Assembly: GCF_900091445.1 (NCBI RefSeq)
Contig: NZ_LT607733.1
Span: forward strand, 3,922,501 to 3,986,500
Length of the DNA stretch: 64,000 bases
Direction: 5' to 3'
From: Micromonospora echinofusca
GTDB lineage: Bacteria > Actinomycetota > Actinomycetes > Mycobacteriales > Micromonosporaceae
The translations under genes and the position numbers were made by a program. Position 1 is the stretch's first letter, and each line of letters opens with the position of its first letter. The notes beneath the pieces are model-generated. The model searched no databases. It was not told the origin of the DNA and was given only the letters and a program-made list of their open reading frames with translations. Of the stretch, positions 16,174 through 24,024 are shown piece by piece.

Positions 16174-17574
16174 TCAGGTGTTGTCGGCCATGGCGACGCC
16201 AGCCGCCTCGGCCTGGTCGAACTTGTCGTCGATGACGACGGCCTCGCGGCCGGCGTTGACCAGCAGCGACGCGGCGGCGGTGGCCCGGTAGCCGGAGCCG
16301 CAGTGCACCCAGACCGTGCCGGCCGGTACGTCGGCGAGCCGCTGGGGCAGGTCGGGCAGCGGCACGTGCACCGCACCCTCGATGTGGCCGTTGCGCCACT
16401 CGTTGGTCATCCGCACGTCCAGGACGACGTCCGGTGCCGGCAGTCCCGCCGGGGTGTTGCCGTTACGTGCCGCCGCCAGCGCCGGGAAGTCGGCCATCCG
16501 GAGCTCCCGCAGCTCCTCGGGCCTGCTCACCCACTGCTCCGGCTGGCCGGTGGCCTGTGCGGCCGGCCGGTCGATGCCGATCCGGACCAGCTCCCGCTGG
16601 GCGTCCGCGACCTGCTCCGGCGTCTCCGCCAGCAGCGTGATCGGCACGCCCCAGTCGATCAGCCAACCGAGCCAGGTCGACATCGGCCCGTCCAGCCCGA
16701 GGCTCACGGTGCCGGCCAGGTGCGAAGCGCCGTACGCCTTGCGGTGCCGCAGGTCCACCACCCACTCCCCGGCGCCGATCCGATCGCGGAGCTGGACCGC
16801 GTCGGCCCGGGTCACCGGGGTGAGGTCCACGGCCGCTGGGCCGGCGAAGTTCGCCACGCCCATGTGGGCGTAGTACGCCGGGTAGGCGTCCAGACCGGCC
16901 AGGGTCTGGCTGACGAACTCGTCCGCCGCCAACGTCAGGACCGGATTCGCCTGCCTCTCCCGTCCAATGGTCGAGTCGGGCGCGTCGGCCTGACTGGCCG
17001 AGCAGAAGCTGCCGAAGCCGTGCGTCGGCCACACCTGGGCGCCGTCGGGCAGCAGGTCGGCCAGGCGCTTCGCCGAGGCGTGCTGGTGGTGGGCCAACTC
17101 GTGGGCGTGCTCCTTGCCGAGCAGGTCGGTGCGGCCGGTCGTGCCGAACAGCAGCGACCCACCGGTGAAGACGCCCGCCGGCCGCCAGCCGCCGTCGGTG
17201 GCCTCGTCGAGGGCGTACGACAGGTGGTGGTAGGTGTGACCCGGGGTCGCGATCGCCCGCAGGCGCAGGGCGTCCGAGACGGGCACCACGTCGCCGTCGG
17301 AGACCGGCATGCGGTCGAAGCCGACCTCGTCGGCTGCGGCGACCAGGTAGTGCGCGCCGGTCACCCGGGCGAGCTCCAGGCCGCCGGAGACGTAGTCGTT
17401 GTGGATGTGCGTCTCCACCACATGGGTGATCCGCACCCCCTTCTCCCCGGCGAGATACAGGACCCGGTCGATGTCGCGCTGCGGGTCGACCACGATCGCC
17501 ACCTGCCCGTCATATGCCAGGTAGCTGCGGTCGCCGAGCGAGGACGTCGCGATGACGGCCACCTCTGCTGCCAT
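16174..17574 (-). CDS. Metallo-beta-lactamase/rhodanese protein, persulfide-dioxygenase-like
   Basis: A 466-residue protein with an N-terminal metallo-beta-lactamase domain (THIHNDYVSGG metal motif, then ATPGHTYHHLSY and GGSLLFGTTGRTDL) and two rhodanese domains. The first rhodanese has lost its cysteine (LLAETPEQ) and the second keeps it in VHCGSGYRA. This resembles ETHE1/BlhA-type persulfide dioxygenases, which turn glutathione or mycothiol persulfide into sulfite. I chose the ATG at 17574, which has GGGAGAA upstream; an in-frame ATG at 17601 lies within the CstR palindrome. Probably repressed by the CstR-like protein through that operator. Confidence 0.85.
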   Translation of the reverse strand: MAAEVAVIATSSLGDRSYLAYDGQVAIVVDPQRDIDRVLYLAGEKGVRITHVVETHIHNDYVSGGLELARVTGAHYLVAAADEVGFDRMPVSDGDVVPVSDALRLRAIATPGHTYHHLSYALDEATDGGWRPAGVFTGGSLLFGTTGRTDLLGKEHAHELAHHQHASAKRLADLLPDGAQVWPTHGFGSFCSASQADAPDSTIGRERQANPVLTLAADEFVSQTLAGLDAYPAYYAHMGVANFAGPAAVDLTPVTRADAVQLRDRIGAGEWVVDLRHRKAYGASHLAGTVSLGLDGPMSTWLGWLIDWGVPITLLAETPEQVADAQRELVRIGIDRPAAQATGQPEQWVSRPEELRELRMADFPALAAARNGNTPAGLPAPDVVLDVRMTNEWRNGHIEGAVHVPLPDLPQRLADVPAGTVWVHCGSGYRATAAASLLVNAGREAVVIDDKFDQAEAAGVAMADNT

Positions 17575-17599
17575 TGCCGTTCTCCCTTCGGTATTCTCC

Positions 17600-17619
17600 A
17601 TATACCCAGGGGGGTATAT
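17600..17619. promoter_or_regulatory. CstR/CsoR-type operator upstream of the persulfide operon
   Basis: ATATACCC (17600-17607) and GGGTATAT (17612-17619) are perfect 8-base arms around AGGG. The sequence class, ATACCC...GGGTAT, matches operators of the CsoR/CstR/RcnR family. It lies 26 bases ahead of the chosen start of the metallo-beta-lactamase/rhodanese gene and is one of four such sites in the module. Confidence 0.8.
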
Positions 17620-17708
17620 GGGAGACGGACTTCTGCGTCGACTCAGAAACGAGATGACTACCCGCCTACGCCGTGGACACGCGCTGCCGGCGGGTGGTCA
17701 TCCGCTGT

Positions 17709-17978
17709 TCAGGCCAGAGCGAGGAAGAGCTTCTCCAGCTCCTCTTCCGTCATCTCGGGCGCCTCACCCCGGTCGCGAGCGGCATTGCAGTGCCGCATCC
17801 CCGAGGCGATGATCTTGTAGCCGGCGCGGTCGATCGCCTTCGACACCGCGGCCAGTTGGGTCAGCGCCTCGCGGCAGTCCTGGCCGGTCTCCATCATCTC
17901 GATGACCGCATTGAGCTGACCCCGGGCCCGCTTGAGCCGGGTCAGCGCCTCGCCGGTCATGTCAGGCCGAAGCTTCAC
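17709..17978 (-). CDS. cstR: CsoR-family repressor, CstR (persulfide sensor) type
   Basis: An 89-residue all-helical repressor (DUF156). Cys35 and Cys64 are conserved, but the position of the CsoR copper-ligand His (61 in M. tuberculosis CsoR) is Gly60, which is the pattern of CstR proteins that sense persulfides through a Cys-Cys polysulfide bridge rather than copper. I chose the GTG at 17978 because GGGAGG lies 7 bases upstream; the frame is open far upstream, antisense to the flavoprotein gene, which is a shadow. It is divergent from the flavoprotein and followed by the persulfide operon, with operators on both sides. Confidence 0.82.
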   Translation of the reverse strand: MKLRPDMTGEALTRLKRARGQLNAVIEMMETGQDCREALTQLAAVSKAIDRAGYKIIASGMRHCNAARDRGEAPEMTEEELEKLFLALA

Positions 17979-18000
17979 CGCACTACCTCCCAGTCGAAAG

Positions 18001-18046
18001 ATACCCCAGGGGGTACAGCCTCGCCACCAGATACCCCCACGGGTAT
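18001..18046. promoter_or_regulatory. Pair of CstR-type operators in the divergent promoter
   Basis: Two palindromes lie between the divergent repressor and flavoprotein genes: ATACCCCAGGGGGTAC (18001-18016, last base mismatched) and ATACCCCCACGGGTAT (18031-18046). Centre-to-centre spacing is 30 bases. They can control both the repressor gene (about 25 bases away) and the flavoprotein gene (about 90 bases away). Confidence 0.8.
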
Positions 18047-18134
18047 TCTGAACCGCACGGATCGTCCGGGCATTCCGCGGCCCATCCGGAGGACGCACCC
18101 GCGGCGACCGCTCTTCTCGCCTCCAGGAGGTTCC

Positions 18135-19337
18135 ATGGCTTCGGTACGGCACCACCAGGTGGTCATCGTCGGTGGCGGAACGGCGGGGATCAGCGTCGCG
18201 GCGCGGCTGCGCCGCGCCGGCGTTGGCGACATCGCCCTTGTCGAACCCTCCGAGCAGCACTACTACCAGCCGCTCTGGACTCTCGTCGGCGGCGGCCAGG
18301 CCACGGCGGCGGAAACCGTCCGGCCCGAAGAGAAGCTGATCCCGAAGGGGGTGACCTGGCTCCGGGACCGGGCAACCGGCGTCGATCCGGACAATCGCAC
18401 CGTCCCGCTCGCTGGCGGCGGGACCGTGGCATACGACCATCTCGTCATGGCGCCGGGGCTCCAGCTCGACTTCGACGCGGTACCCGGCCTGGCCGAGTCG
18501 GCGGGCCGGCGCGGGGTGTCCAGCAACTACCGATTCGATCTGGCCCCGCTCACCTGGGACTTCATCCGGGATGTCCGGCGCGGCACGGCGATCTTCACCA
18601 TGCCGGCCGGGCCGATCAAGTGTGGGGGTGCGCCGCAGAAGATCGCCTACCTGGCGGCCGACTGGTGGCGCCGACAGGGGCTGTCGGAGCGGATCCGCAT
18701 CATTCTGGTGCTGCCCACGGCGACCATCTTCAGCCAGCCGGAATGGGCCAAGGTCCTCACCGGCGTCGCTGCAAACTACGGCATAGAGGTGCGCTACGAC
18801 TCCCAGCTCGTCGGGGTGGACGGCGAGGGCCGGCGGGCAGTGATCCTGGACAGCGCCGCCGGCACCGAGGAGACGCTCGACTACGAACTGCTGCACGCCG
18901 TGCCGCCGCAGAGCGCGCCGGACTGGCTCAAGGGCGGCCCACTGGCCGACCCGGCCAGCCCCTTCGGCTACCTGGCGGTCGACCAGTACACCCTGCAGAG
19001 CACCCGCTGGCCAGAGATCTTCGCGCTGGGTGACGTGGCGAACCTGCCCACGTCGAAGACCGGCGCGGCCATCCGCAAGCAGGCGCCGGTCGTGGCAACC
19101 AACCTCCTCGCCGCACGCCGAGGCGAGCTGTTGCCGGCGCGCTACGACGGCTACACGTCCTGCCCACTGGTGACGGCACACAACCGCATGCTGCTCGCCG
19201 AGTTCGACTACCAGCTCACACCGAAGCCGAGCTTCCCGTTGATCGACACGATGAAGCCGCGCTACGACATGTGGCTGCTCAAGCGGTACGGGCTGCCAGC
19301 CATGTACTGGTACGGGATGCTGCGTGGACTGGCCTGA
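18135..19337 (+). CDS. sqr: Sulfide:quinone oxidoreductase-like flavoprotein
   Basis: A 400-residue FAD/NAD(P)-fold protein: the dinucleotide motif VVIVGGGTAGIS at 9-20, QHYYQPLWTLVGGG, a second GxGxxG-less central part, and FALGDVANLPTSKTGAAIRKQ as the late FAD motif. Cys163 (IKCGGAPQK) and Cys343 (TSCPLV) are placed like the two redox cysteines of type II SQR enzymes. It would oxidise sulfide to persulfide and pass electrons to menaquinone. AGGAGG precedes the ATG. Two CstR-type operators lie upstream. The SQR function is inferred from motif and context. Confidence 0.83.
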   Translation: MASVRHHQVVIVGGGTAGISVAARLRRAGVGDIALVEPSEQHYYQPLWTLVGGGQATAAETVRPEEKLIPKGVTWLRDRATGVDPDNRTVPLAGGGTVAYDHLVMAPGLQLDFDAVPGLAESAGRRGVSSNYRFDLAPLTWDFIRDVRRGTAIFTMPAGPIKCGGAPQKIAYLAADWWRRQGLSERIRIILVLPTATIFSQPEWAKVLTGVAANYGIEVRYDSQLVGVDGEGRRAVILDSAAGTEETLDYELLHAVPPQSAPDWLKGGPLADPASPFGYLAVDQYTLQSTRWPEIFALGDVANLPTSKTGAAIRKQAPVVATNLLAARRGELLPARYDGYTSCPLVTAHNRMLLAEFDYQLTPKPSFPLIDTMKPRYDMWLLKRYGLPAMYWYGMLRGLA

Positions 19338-19406
19338 GCGGACATCTCGAACAGCCGGTGCCGGCCCCTCGGGGTCGGCACCATGTGAACTGAGGGGAGC
19401 GCACAC

Positions 19407-19799
19407 ATGAGCTACGCGATGACCATCCGCCTGCCCGCCGCGTTCAGCCCGACCGTCGAACGCGTCCGGACGGCGTTGAAGGACCAGGGCTTCGGGGTGC
19501 TGACCGAGATCGACATGCGGTCGACGCTGCGCGAGAAACTGGGCGCCGACATCGGGGACTACGTCATCCTCGGCGCCTGCAACCCGCCCCTGGCCCACCG
19601 CGCCGTGCAGGCGGACCCGGGCATCGGCCTACTCCTGCCGTGCAACGTCGTGGTCCGCGCCGACGGACCGGACAGCACCGTGGTGCAGGCCATGGACCCG
19701 CAGGTGATGGTGCAGCTCAGCGACGCGCCCGAACTGCGAGAAGTGGCCGACGAGGCTGCCGCTCGGCTGCGGGCCGCGCTGGACGCCGTGTCAACCTGA
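19407..19799 (+). CDS. DUF302 protein
   Basis: A 130-residue DUF302 protein (MSYAMTIRLPAAFSPTVERVRTAL... LGACNPPLAHRAVQADP... LLPCNVVVR), the usual size. DUF302 proteins have no settled biochemical role; they are often found next to sulfur-oxidation and persulfide genes, as here. It begins 69 bases after the SQR-like gene in the same direction with a GAGGGGAG site before the ATG, so it is probably in the same transcript. Two cysteines (in GACN and LPCN) are conserved-looking and could carry sulfur (inference). Confidence 0.85.
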   Translation: MSYAMTIRLPAAFSPTVERVRTALKDQGFGVLTEIDMRSTLREKLGADIGDYVILGACNPPLAHRAVQADPGIGLLLPCNVVVRADGPDSTVVQAMDPQVMVQLSDAPELREVADEAAARLRAALDAVST

Positions 19800-19865
19800 C
19801 GCGCGGCAGGAGTCCGGGGACTGCGGGGCGCAGGGTCCCGGAAGGGCGGGACCTTGGGCCCGGAA

Positions 19866-19883
19866 CATACCCCCGGGGGTATG
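19866..19883. promoter_or_regulatory. Perfect CstR-type operator
   Basis: CATACCCCCGGGGGTATG is a perfect 18-base palindrome, 50 bases ahead of the second persulfide dioxygenase gene. It is the most symmetrical of the four sites in this module. Confidence 0.82.
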
Positions 19884-19932
19884 CGTTATCGTGATTGCAC
19901 CGCCCGCCACCACTGCGAAGGAGTTCGGCACC

Positions 19933-21312
19933 ATGTTGTTCACCCAGTACTACCTGGACTGCCTGTCCCAAGCCTCGTACCTCATCGGTGACGAGACCAC
20001 CGGTCGGGCGGTACTCGTCGACCCGCGCCGGGACATCGACGAATACCTGGCCGACGCCCGGGTCCGGGGGCTGACCATCGAAGGGGTGATCAACACCCAC
20101 TTCCACGCCGACTTCCTCGCCGGCCACCTCGAGGTAGCCGCGGCGACCGGGGCGTGGATCGGTTACGGGCACCGCGCCGAGACCGAGTACCCGAGCCGCA
20201 AGCTCGCCGACGGTGAGCGGATCAGCCTCGGCGACGTGACCCTCGAAGTCATGGAGACCCCGGGTCACACGCCGGAGTCCATCAGCATCCTGATCTACGA
20301 GCGCGCCGACGACGCGGTGCCGTACGGGGTGATGACGGGCGACGCGCTGTTCATCGGTGACGTCGGCCGCCCCGACCTGCTCGCATCCCTCGGCGTCACC
20401 GCCGGTGAGCTCGGCGCCATGCTCTACGACAGCGTGCAGCGCAAACTGATGGGTCTCCCCGACGAGGTGCGGGTCTTCCCCGCCCACGGCGCCGGCTCGG
20501 CCTGCGGCAAGAACCTCTCCACCGAACGGCAGTCCACCATCGGCGAACAGCGCCGCACCAACTACGCCTGCACCCCGATGAGCGAGGAGCAGTTCGTCGC
20601 CCTGGTCACCGGCGGGCAGCCGGCCGCGCCCGGCTACTTCGCCTTCGACGCCGTGCTCAACCGCAAGGCCCACGAACTGTTCGACCACACCCGGCAGGCG
20701 CGCCCACTCGACGCTGCCGAGTTCGCCGAGGGCCGCGCCGAGGGGGCGGTGGTGATCGACGCCCGCGACCCGCAGGAGTTCACCGCAGGGCACATCCGGG
20801 GTGCGATCAACATCCCGGCCGACGGGCGGTTCGCCGAGACCGCCGGCAGCGTGGTCGCTCCGGACCGCAAGGTACTCGTGGTCGCCCCGCAGGACCGGGA
20901 GGAGGAAATCGTCGTACGCCTCGCGCGGATCGGCTTCGACCAGGTGATCGGGTACCTACGGAAGCCCGAGGGAGCCTTCCTGGAGATGGTCGCCGACATG
21001 ACCCGGGCCAGCCGGGTCACCGCCACCGCACTGCGCGAGGCGCTGGACGGGACCGAGGCGCCGGTGGTGCTGGACGTACGCAATGCCGGGGAGCGGGAAC
21101 AGGGTGCCGTCGCCGGGTCGCTGCACATCCCCCTGGCCGAGCTGACCCGACGCGTCGACGAGGTGCCGACCGATCGCCCGGTCGTCGTGCACTGCGCCGG
21201 CGGCTACCGCTCCTCGGTCGCGGCCAGCCTGCTCCGCAACGCGGGTCGGGCGGACGTCTCCGACCTGCTCGGCGGCTACGGCGCGTGGCAGACGCTGCAC
21301 ACAGCGGTCTGA
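19933..21312 (+). CDS. Persulfide dioxygenase fused to two rhodanese domains
   Basis: A 459-residue protein with a metallo-beta-lactamase domain bearing THFHADFLAGH (His56, His58, Asp60) and METPGHTPESIS, GDALFIGDVGRPDL and the late FPAHGAGS, all typical of ETHE1-type persulfide dioxygenases. Two rhodanese domains follow: the first has no catalytic cysteine (VVAPQDRE) and the second has CAGGYRS. The ATG at 19933 follows GAAGGAG; the open frame begins 42 bases earlier. A CstR operator lies just upstream. It likely oxidises thiol persulfide to sulfite, duplicating the role of the minus-strand paralogue. Confidence 0.88.
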   Translation: MLFTQYYLDCLSQASYLIGDETTGRAVLVDPRRDIDEYLADARVRGLTIEGVINTHFHADFLAGHLEVAAATGAWIGYGHRAETEYPSRKLADGERISLGDVTLEVMETPGHTPESISILIYERADDAVPYGVMTGDALFIGDVGRPDLLASLGVTAGELGAMLYDSVQRKLMGLPDEVRVFPAHGAGSACGKNLSTERQSTIGEQRRTNYACTPMSEEQFVALVTGGQPAAPGYFAFDAVLNRKAHELFDHTRQARPLDAAEFAEGRAEGAVVIDARDPQEFTAGHIRGAINIPADGRFAETAGSVVAPDRKVLVVAPQDREEEIVVRLARIGFDQVIGYLRKPEGAFLEMVADMTRASRVTATALREALDGTEAPVVLDVRNAGEREQGAVAGSLHIPLAELTRRVDEVPTDRPVVVHCAGGYRSSVAASLLRNAGRADVSDLLGGYGAWQTLHTAV

Positions 21313-21326
21313 TCCCACCGTTACGC

Positions 21327-21367
21327 GACAAGCAGGTGACCGAGGGCGCCTCGGTCACCTGCTTGTC
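21327..21367. terminator. Strong hairpin terminator
   Basis: ACAAGCAGGTGACCGAG (21328-21344) pairs perfectly with CTCGGTCACCTGCTTGT (21350-21366) around a 5-base loop, and one further G-C pair closes the stem, giving 18 base pairs. It starts 15 bases after the persulfide dioxygenase stop. No U-run follows, as is usual in high-GC actinobacteria. Confidence 0.85.
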
Positions 21368-21405
21368 CGCGAGAGGAGGGTGAGAGTGACAGAAAGGATG
21401 TGGGC

Positions 21406-22190
21406 ATGACCGCGAGCCCTGTCGGGCCGAGGCTCGGCCTACGGGCGAATTCCGCCCAGTTTCTCCTCCTCGTCGTGGTCAACGCGTTGGTGGGTGGCGT
21501 GCTCGGCACCGAGCGCACCGTCCTGCCACTCCTGGGGCAGCAGGAGTTCCACCTGACCGCCCACACCTACATCCTCGCCTTCGGCGCCACCAAGGCGGTC
21601 ACCAACGTCTTCGCCGGCACCCTCTCCGACCGGTACGGCCGCAAGCCGGTGCTGCTGGCCGGCTGGCTGGTGGCGATCCCCGTACCGCTGATGCTCATCT
21701 GGGCGCCGAGCTGGGGCTGGGTGGTGGCGGCCAACGTCCTGCTCGGCGTGAACCAGGGGCTTGCCTGGTCCACCACGGTGATCATGAAGATAGACCTGGC
21801 CGGGCCGCGTCGGCGCGGCCTCGCGATGGGGCTGAACGAGGCGGCCGGGTATCTTGCCGTGGCCGCGACGGCGCTGGCGACCGGAGCGTTGGCCGCTCGT
21901 CACGGCCTGCGCCCCGCGCCGTTCCTGCTCGGCGCCGCCTACGTGGCGGTGGGCCTCGGCCTGGCGTCGCTCCTGGTGCGGGAGACGCGTGGGCACGCCC
22001 ACCACGAGGCGGCCACCCAACAGGCTGCCGAGGGCGCTCACCGGGGTGATCTCACCACCCGGCAGGTCTTCAGTTTGGTCAGCTGGCGGGAACCGGCACT
22101 GAGCTCGGCAAGCCAAGCCGTCCTGGTGAACAACCTCAACGACGGCCTCGCCTGGGGCCTGTTTCCCGTGCTGTTCGCCGCCGCCGGCCC
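21406..22190 (+). pseudogene. MFS transporter, 3' end deleted
   Basis: About 260 residues of a 12-helix major facilitator transporter, including the loop 2-3 motif GTLSDRYGRKPVLLAGW and helices 1-7. The family-like sequence stops after LFPVLFAAAGPFG, where the frame runs into the antisense of a truncated oxidoreductase and ends at 22359 as an Arg-rich nonsense tail. The second half of the transporter is missing. The ATG at 21406 has AAAGGA upstream. In context it may have been an efflux protein of the persulfide region. The deletion makes it non-functional. Confidence 0.8.
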
Positions 22191-22509
22191 GTTCGGCCGC
22201 TTCGGAGATCGCCGCCGCCTCGGCGGCGGTCGCCGCCAGCGGCTTTTCGCAGACCACGCCGAGCCCAGCCGCGATGGCCGACAGGGCGATCGGCAGGTGG
22301 GTGCCGGTCGGCGTGCAGATGTCCACCAGCCCGGCGCCGTCGAGCGCTTCGTCCAGTGAACCGGCGGCCCGTGCACCGAACTCCCCGGCCAGCGCGTCCG
22401 CCCGGCCGTCGTGGGCGTACACCCGCACCCCCGCACCCACGCGCACCCACGCGTCTAGGTGGATGCGGGCGATCGGCCCGGCTCCGATCAGCGCGACCTC
22501 GACCCTCAT
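22185..22509 (-). pseudogene. Gfo/Idh/MocA oxidoreductase, N-terminal fragment
   Basis: The first ~108 residues of a Gfo/Idh/MocA-type NAD(P)-dependent oxidoreductase: MRVEVALIGAGPIARIHLDAW, then VDICTPTGTHLPIALSAI and VVCEKPLAATAAEAAAISEAAERAG, which are the Rossmann and EKP motifs. Directly after ERAG the homology ends and the frame continues antisense through the MFS gene. The 3' two-thirds are lost. It faces the MFS fragment tail to tail, so one deletion removed both 3' ends. Confidence 0.8.
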
Positions 22510-22778
22510 CCCGCCATTCCACCCCGCCGGCCCACCCCGCGGCATCCCCCAGGGCGATAGCGTAGTCGGCCGACGGGCGCCCAGAGCTGGTGATGTGCGC
22601 AGTAAGTGGCCTTTGTGAAGGCGCCGGCTTCTTCACCAGCACCGGCATGACCCTCGAACTCGAACCACCGAGATAGCTCGCACCTTGGCCCTTCACCGGC
22701 CCGCGAGCTGGTCGACGGTCGCCCGGTTCGATAGGCTAGGTCTACTTTGGACGGACCCACCGAAAACAGGGAGGACCG

Positions 22779-23690
22779 TTGCGCCAACCGACGGTTCGGT
22801 ACCAGAACGAGGTCATGGACAGCGGACGGTGGGAGGGTTTCCCGTTCCGCGAAGGTGACATCGTGGTTTCGACTCCCGCGAAGTGCGGGACGACGTGGAC
22901 CCAGACGATCTGCGCCTTATTGATCTTTCAGACACCGGAGCTGCCGGCACGGCTGGACGACCTCACCTACTGGCTCGACATGTTGACTCGCAGCCGGGAC
23001 GACATCTTCGCGTTCTACGAGGCGCAGCGGCATCGCCGTTTCATCAAGACTCATACGCCCTTCGACGGGCTGCCCATCCATGATGGGGTGACCTACGTCG
23101 CGGTCGGTCGGGATCCCCGGGACGTCGCGATCTCCTGGGACGCCCATTTCCAGAACGTCGCCCAAGAGGCCTTCGACGCGCTGCTGGCGGCCGGCGGTAG
23201 CCCGACCCAGGAGCCCGCGGATACGGCTCCGGCGCCTGCACAGTCCGCGTACAACCGGTTCTGGGCCTGGCTGGAGGACACCAATGTGCAGGTGGGCCTG
23301 CCGTCGATGCTGCACCACCTGTCGGGGTTCTGGGCCGAGCGGGAGCGGCCCAACGTGCTGCTGCTGCACTACGACGATCTGAAGTCAGATCTTGAAGGTC
23401 AGATGAGGTTCCTCGCCGGGCGCCTTGGAATCGAGGTGCCGGAGTCGCGGTGGCCGGATCTGGTGCGGGCGGCGACATTCGACTCGATGCGCGGCCGGGC
23501 GGAGGCTCTGACCCCGGTCGCGGCGATGTGGCGCGATCCGAAGCGGTTCTTCAACCAGGGTGTCAGCGGCCAGTGGCGGGACCTGCTCGACGAAGATGAC
23601 CTGCGACGATACGAGGATCGGGTCGCGAAGCTGGCCGAGCCCGACCTCATCGACTGGTTGCACCGCGGCCCCATCGTTCCCGCCCGCTGA
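22779..23690 (+). CDS. PAPS-dependent sulfotransferase
   Basis: A 303-residue sulfotransferase 1-like protein. The 5'-phosphosulfate loop is STPAKCGTTWTQT near residue 31-43 and the 3'-phosphate motif is VGRDPRDVAIS near 107-117; the KTHTPFDGLP strand and late RGRAE segment fit the family. It transfers sulfate from PAPS to a hydroxyl or amine of an unknown acceptor. The start appears to be TTG with GGGAGG six bases upstream; the first ATG lies 12 codons inside. The 22510-22778 gap ahead of it shows nothing certain. Confidence 0.85.
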   Translation: MRQPTVRYQNEVMDSGRWEGFPFREGDIVVSTPAKCGTTWTQTICALLIFQTPELPARLDDLTYWLDMLTRSRDDIFAFYEAQRHRRFIKTHTPFDGLPIHDGVTYVAVGRDPRDVAISWDAHFQNVAQEAFDALLAAGGSPTQEPADTAPAPAQSAYNRFWAWLEDTNVQVGLPSMLHHLSGFWAERERPNVLLLHYDDLKSDLEGQMRFLAGRLGIEVPESRWPDLVRAATFDSMRGRAEALTPVAAMWRDPKRFFNQGVSGQWRDLLDEDDLRRYEDRVAKLAEPDLIDWLHRGPIVPAR

Positions 23691-24024
23691 CCCTACGCCG
23701 CCCTCCTCCTCGCTATCCCGCCTTAGCTTGATCTTTAACCTGTACGGCGTGGCCGGGGATTCGTGGTTTGCTGGGTGGCGGCCCTCTCCGGGTCGCAGCG
23801 GTCTTCACGCACTGCGACGATGCGGTTCCTGAACTCTCCCGCACAGGTGGCGGCGTCAGCGACTACGCATCCGATCCACCACCCGACGAACCCGCACGGC
23901 TCCTCGGCCGGCGCGCGCAGCCGCCCCGACAGCCGTCCCGCGACGCAGGCGCTGCGTCTGGACTGCGCCTGGCGCGGCGGCGTGCGGGCAGCATGCGTCC
24001 GTGCGGCGACGTACCATCCCGCTC
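23691..24024. other. Intergenic stretch with no recognisable feature
   Basis: These 334 bases between the sulfotransferase and the acyltransferase contain no open frame with protein-like composition, no clear hairpin and no repeat that I can see. The promoter of the following gene presumably lies at its right end. Confidence 0.5.

Noticed and set aside
17979..19598. A long minus-strand frame that extends the CstR-like protein upstream to more than 600 residues
   Set aside because: It is antisense to the SQR-like flavoprotein and DUF302 genes and has no family-like sequence before VKLRPDMTGEALTRL. The GTG at 17978 has a good ribosome binding site and gives the normal 89-residue length.
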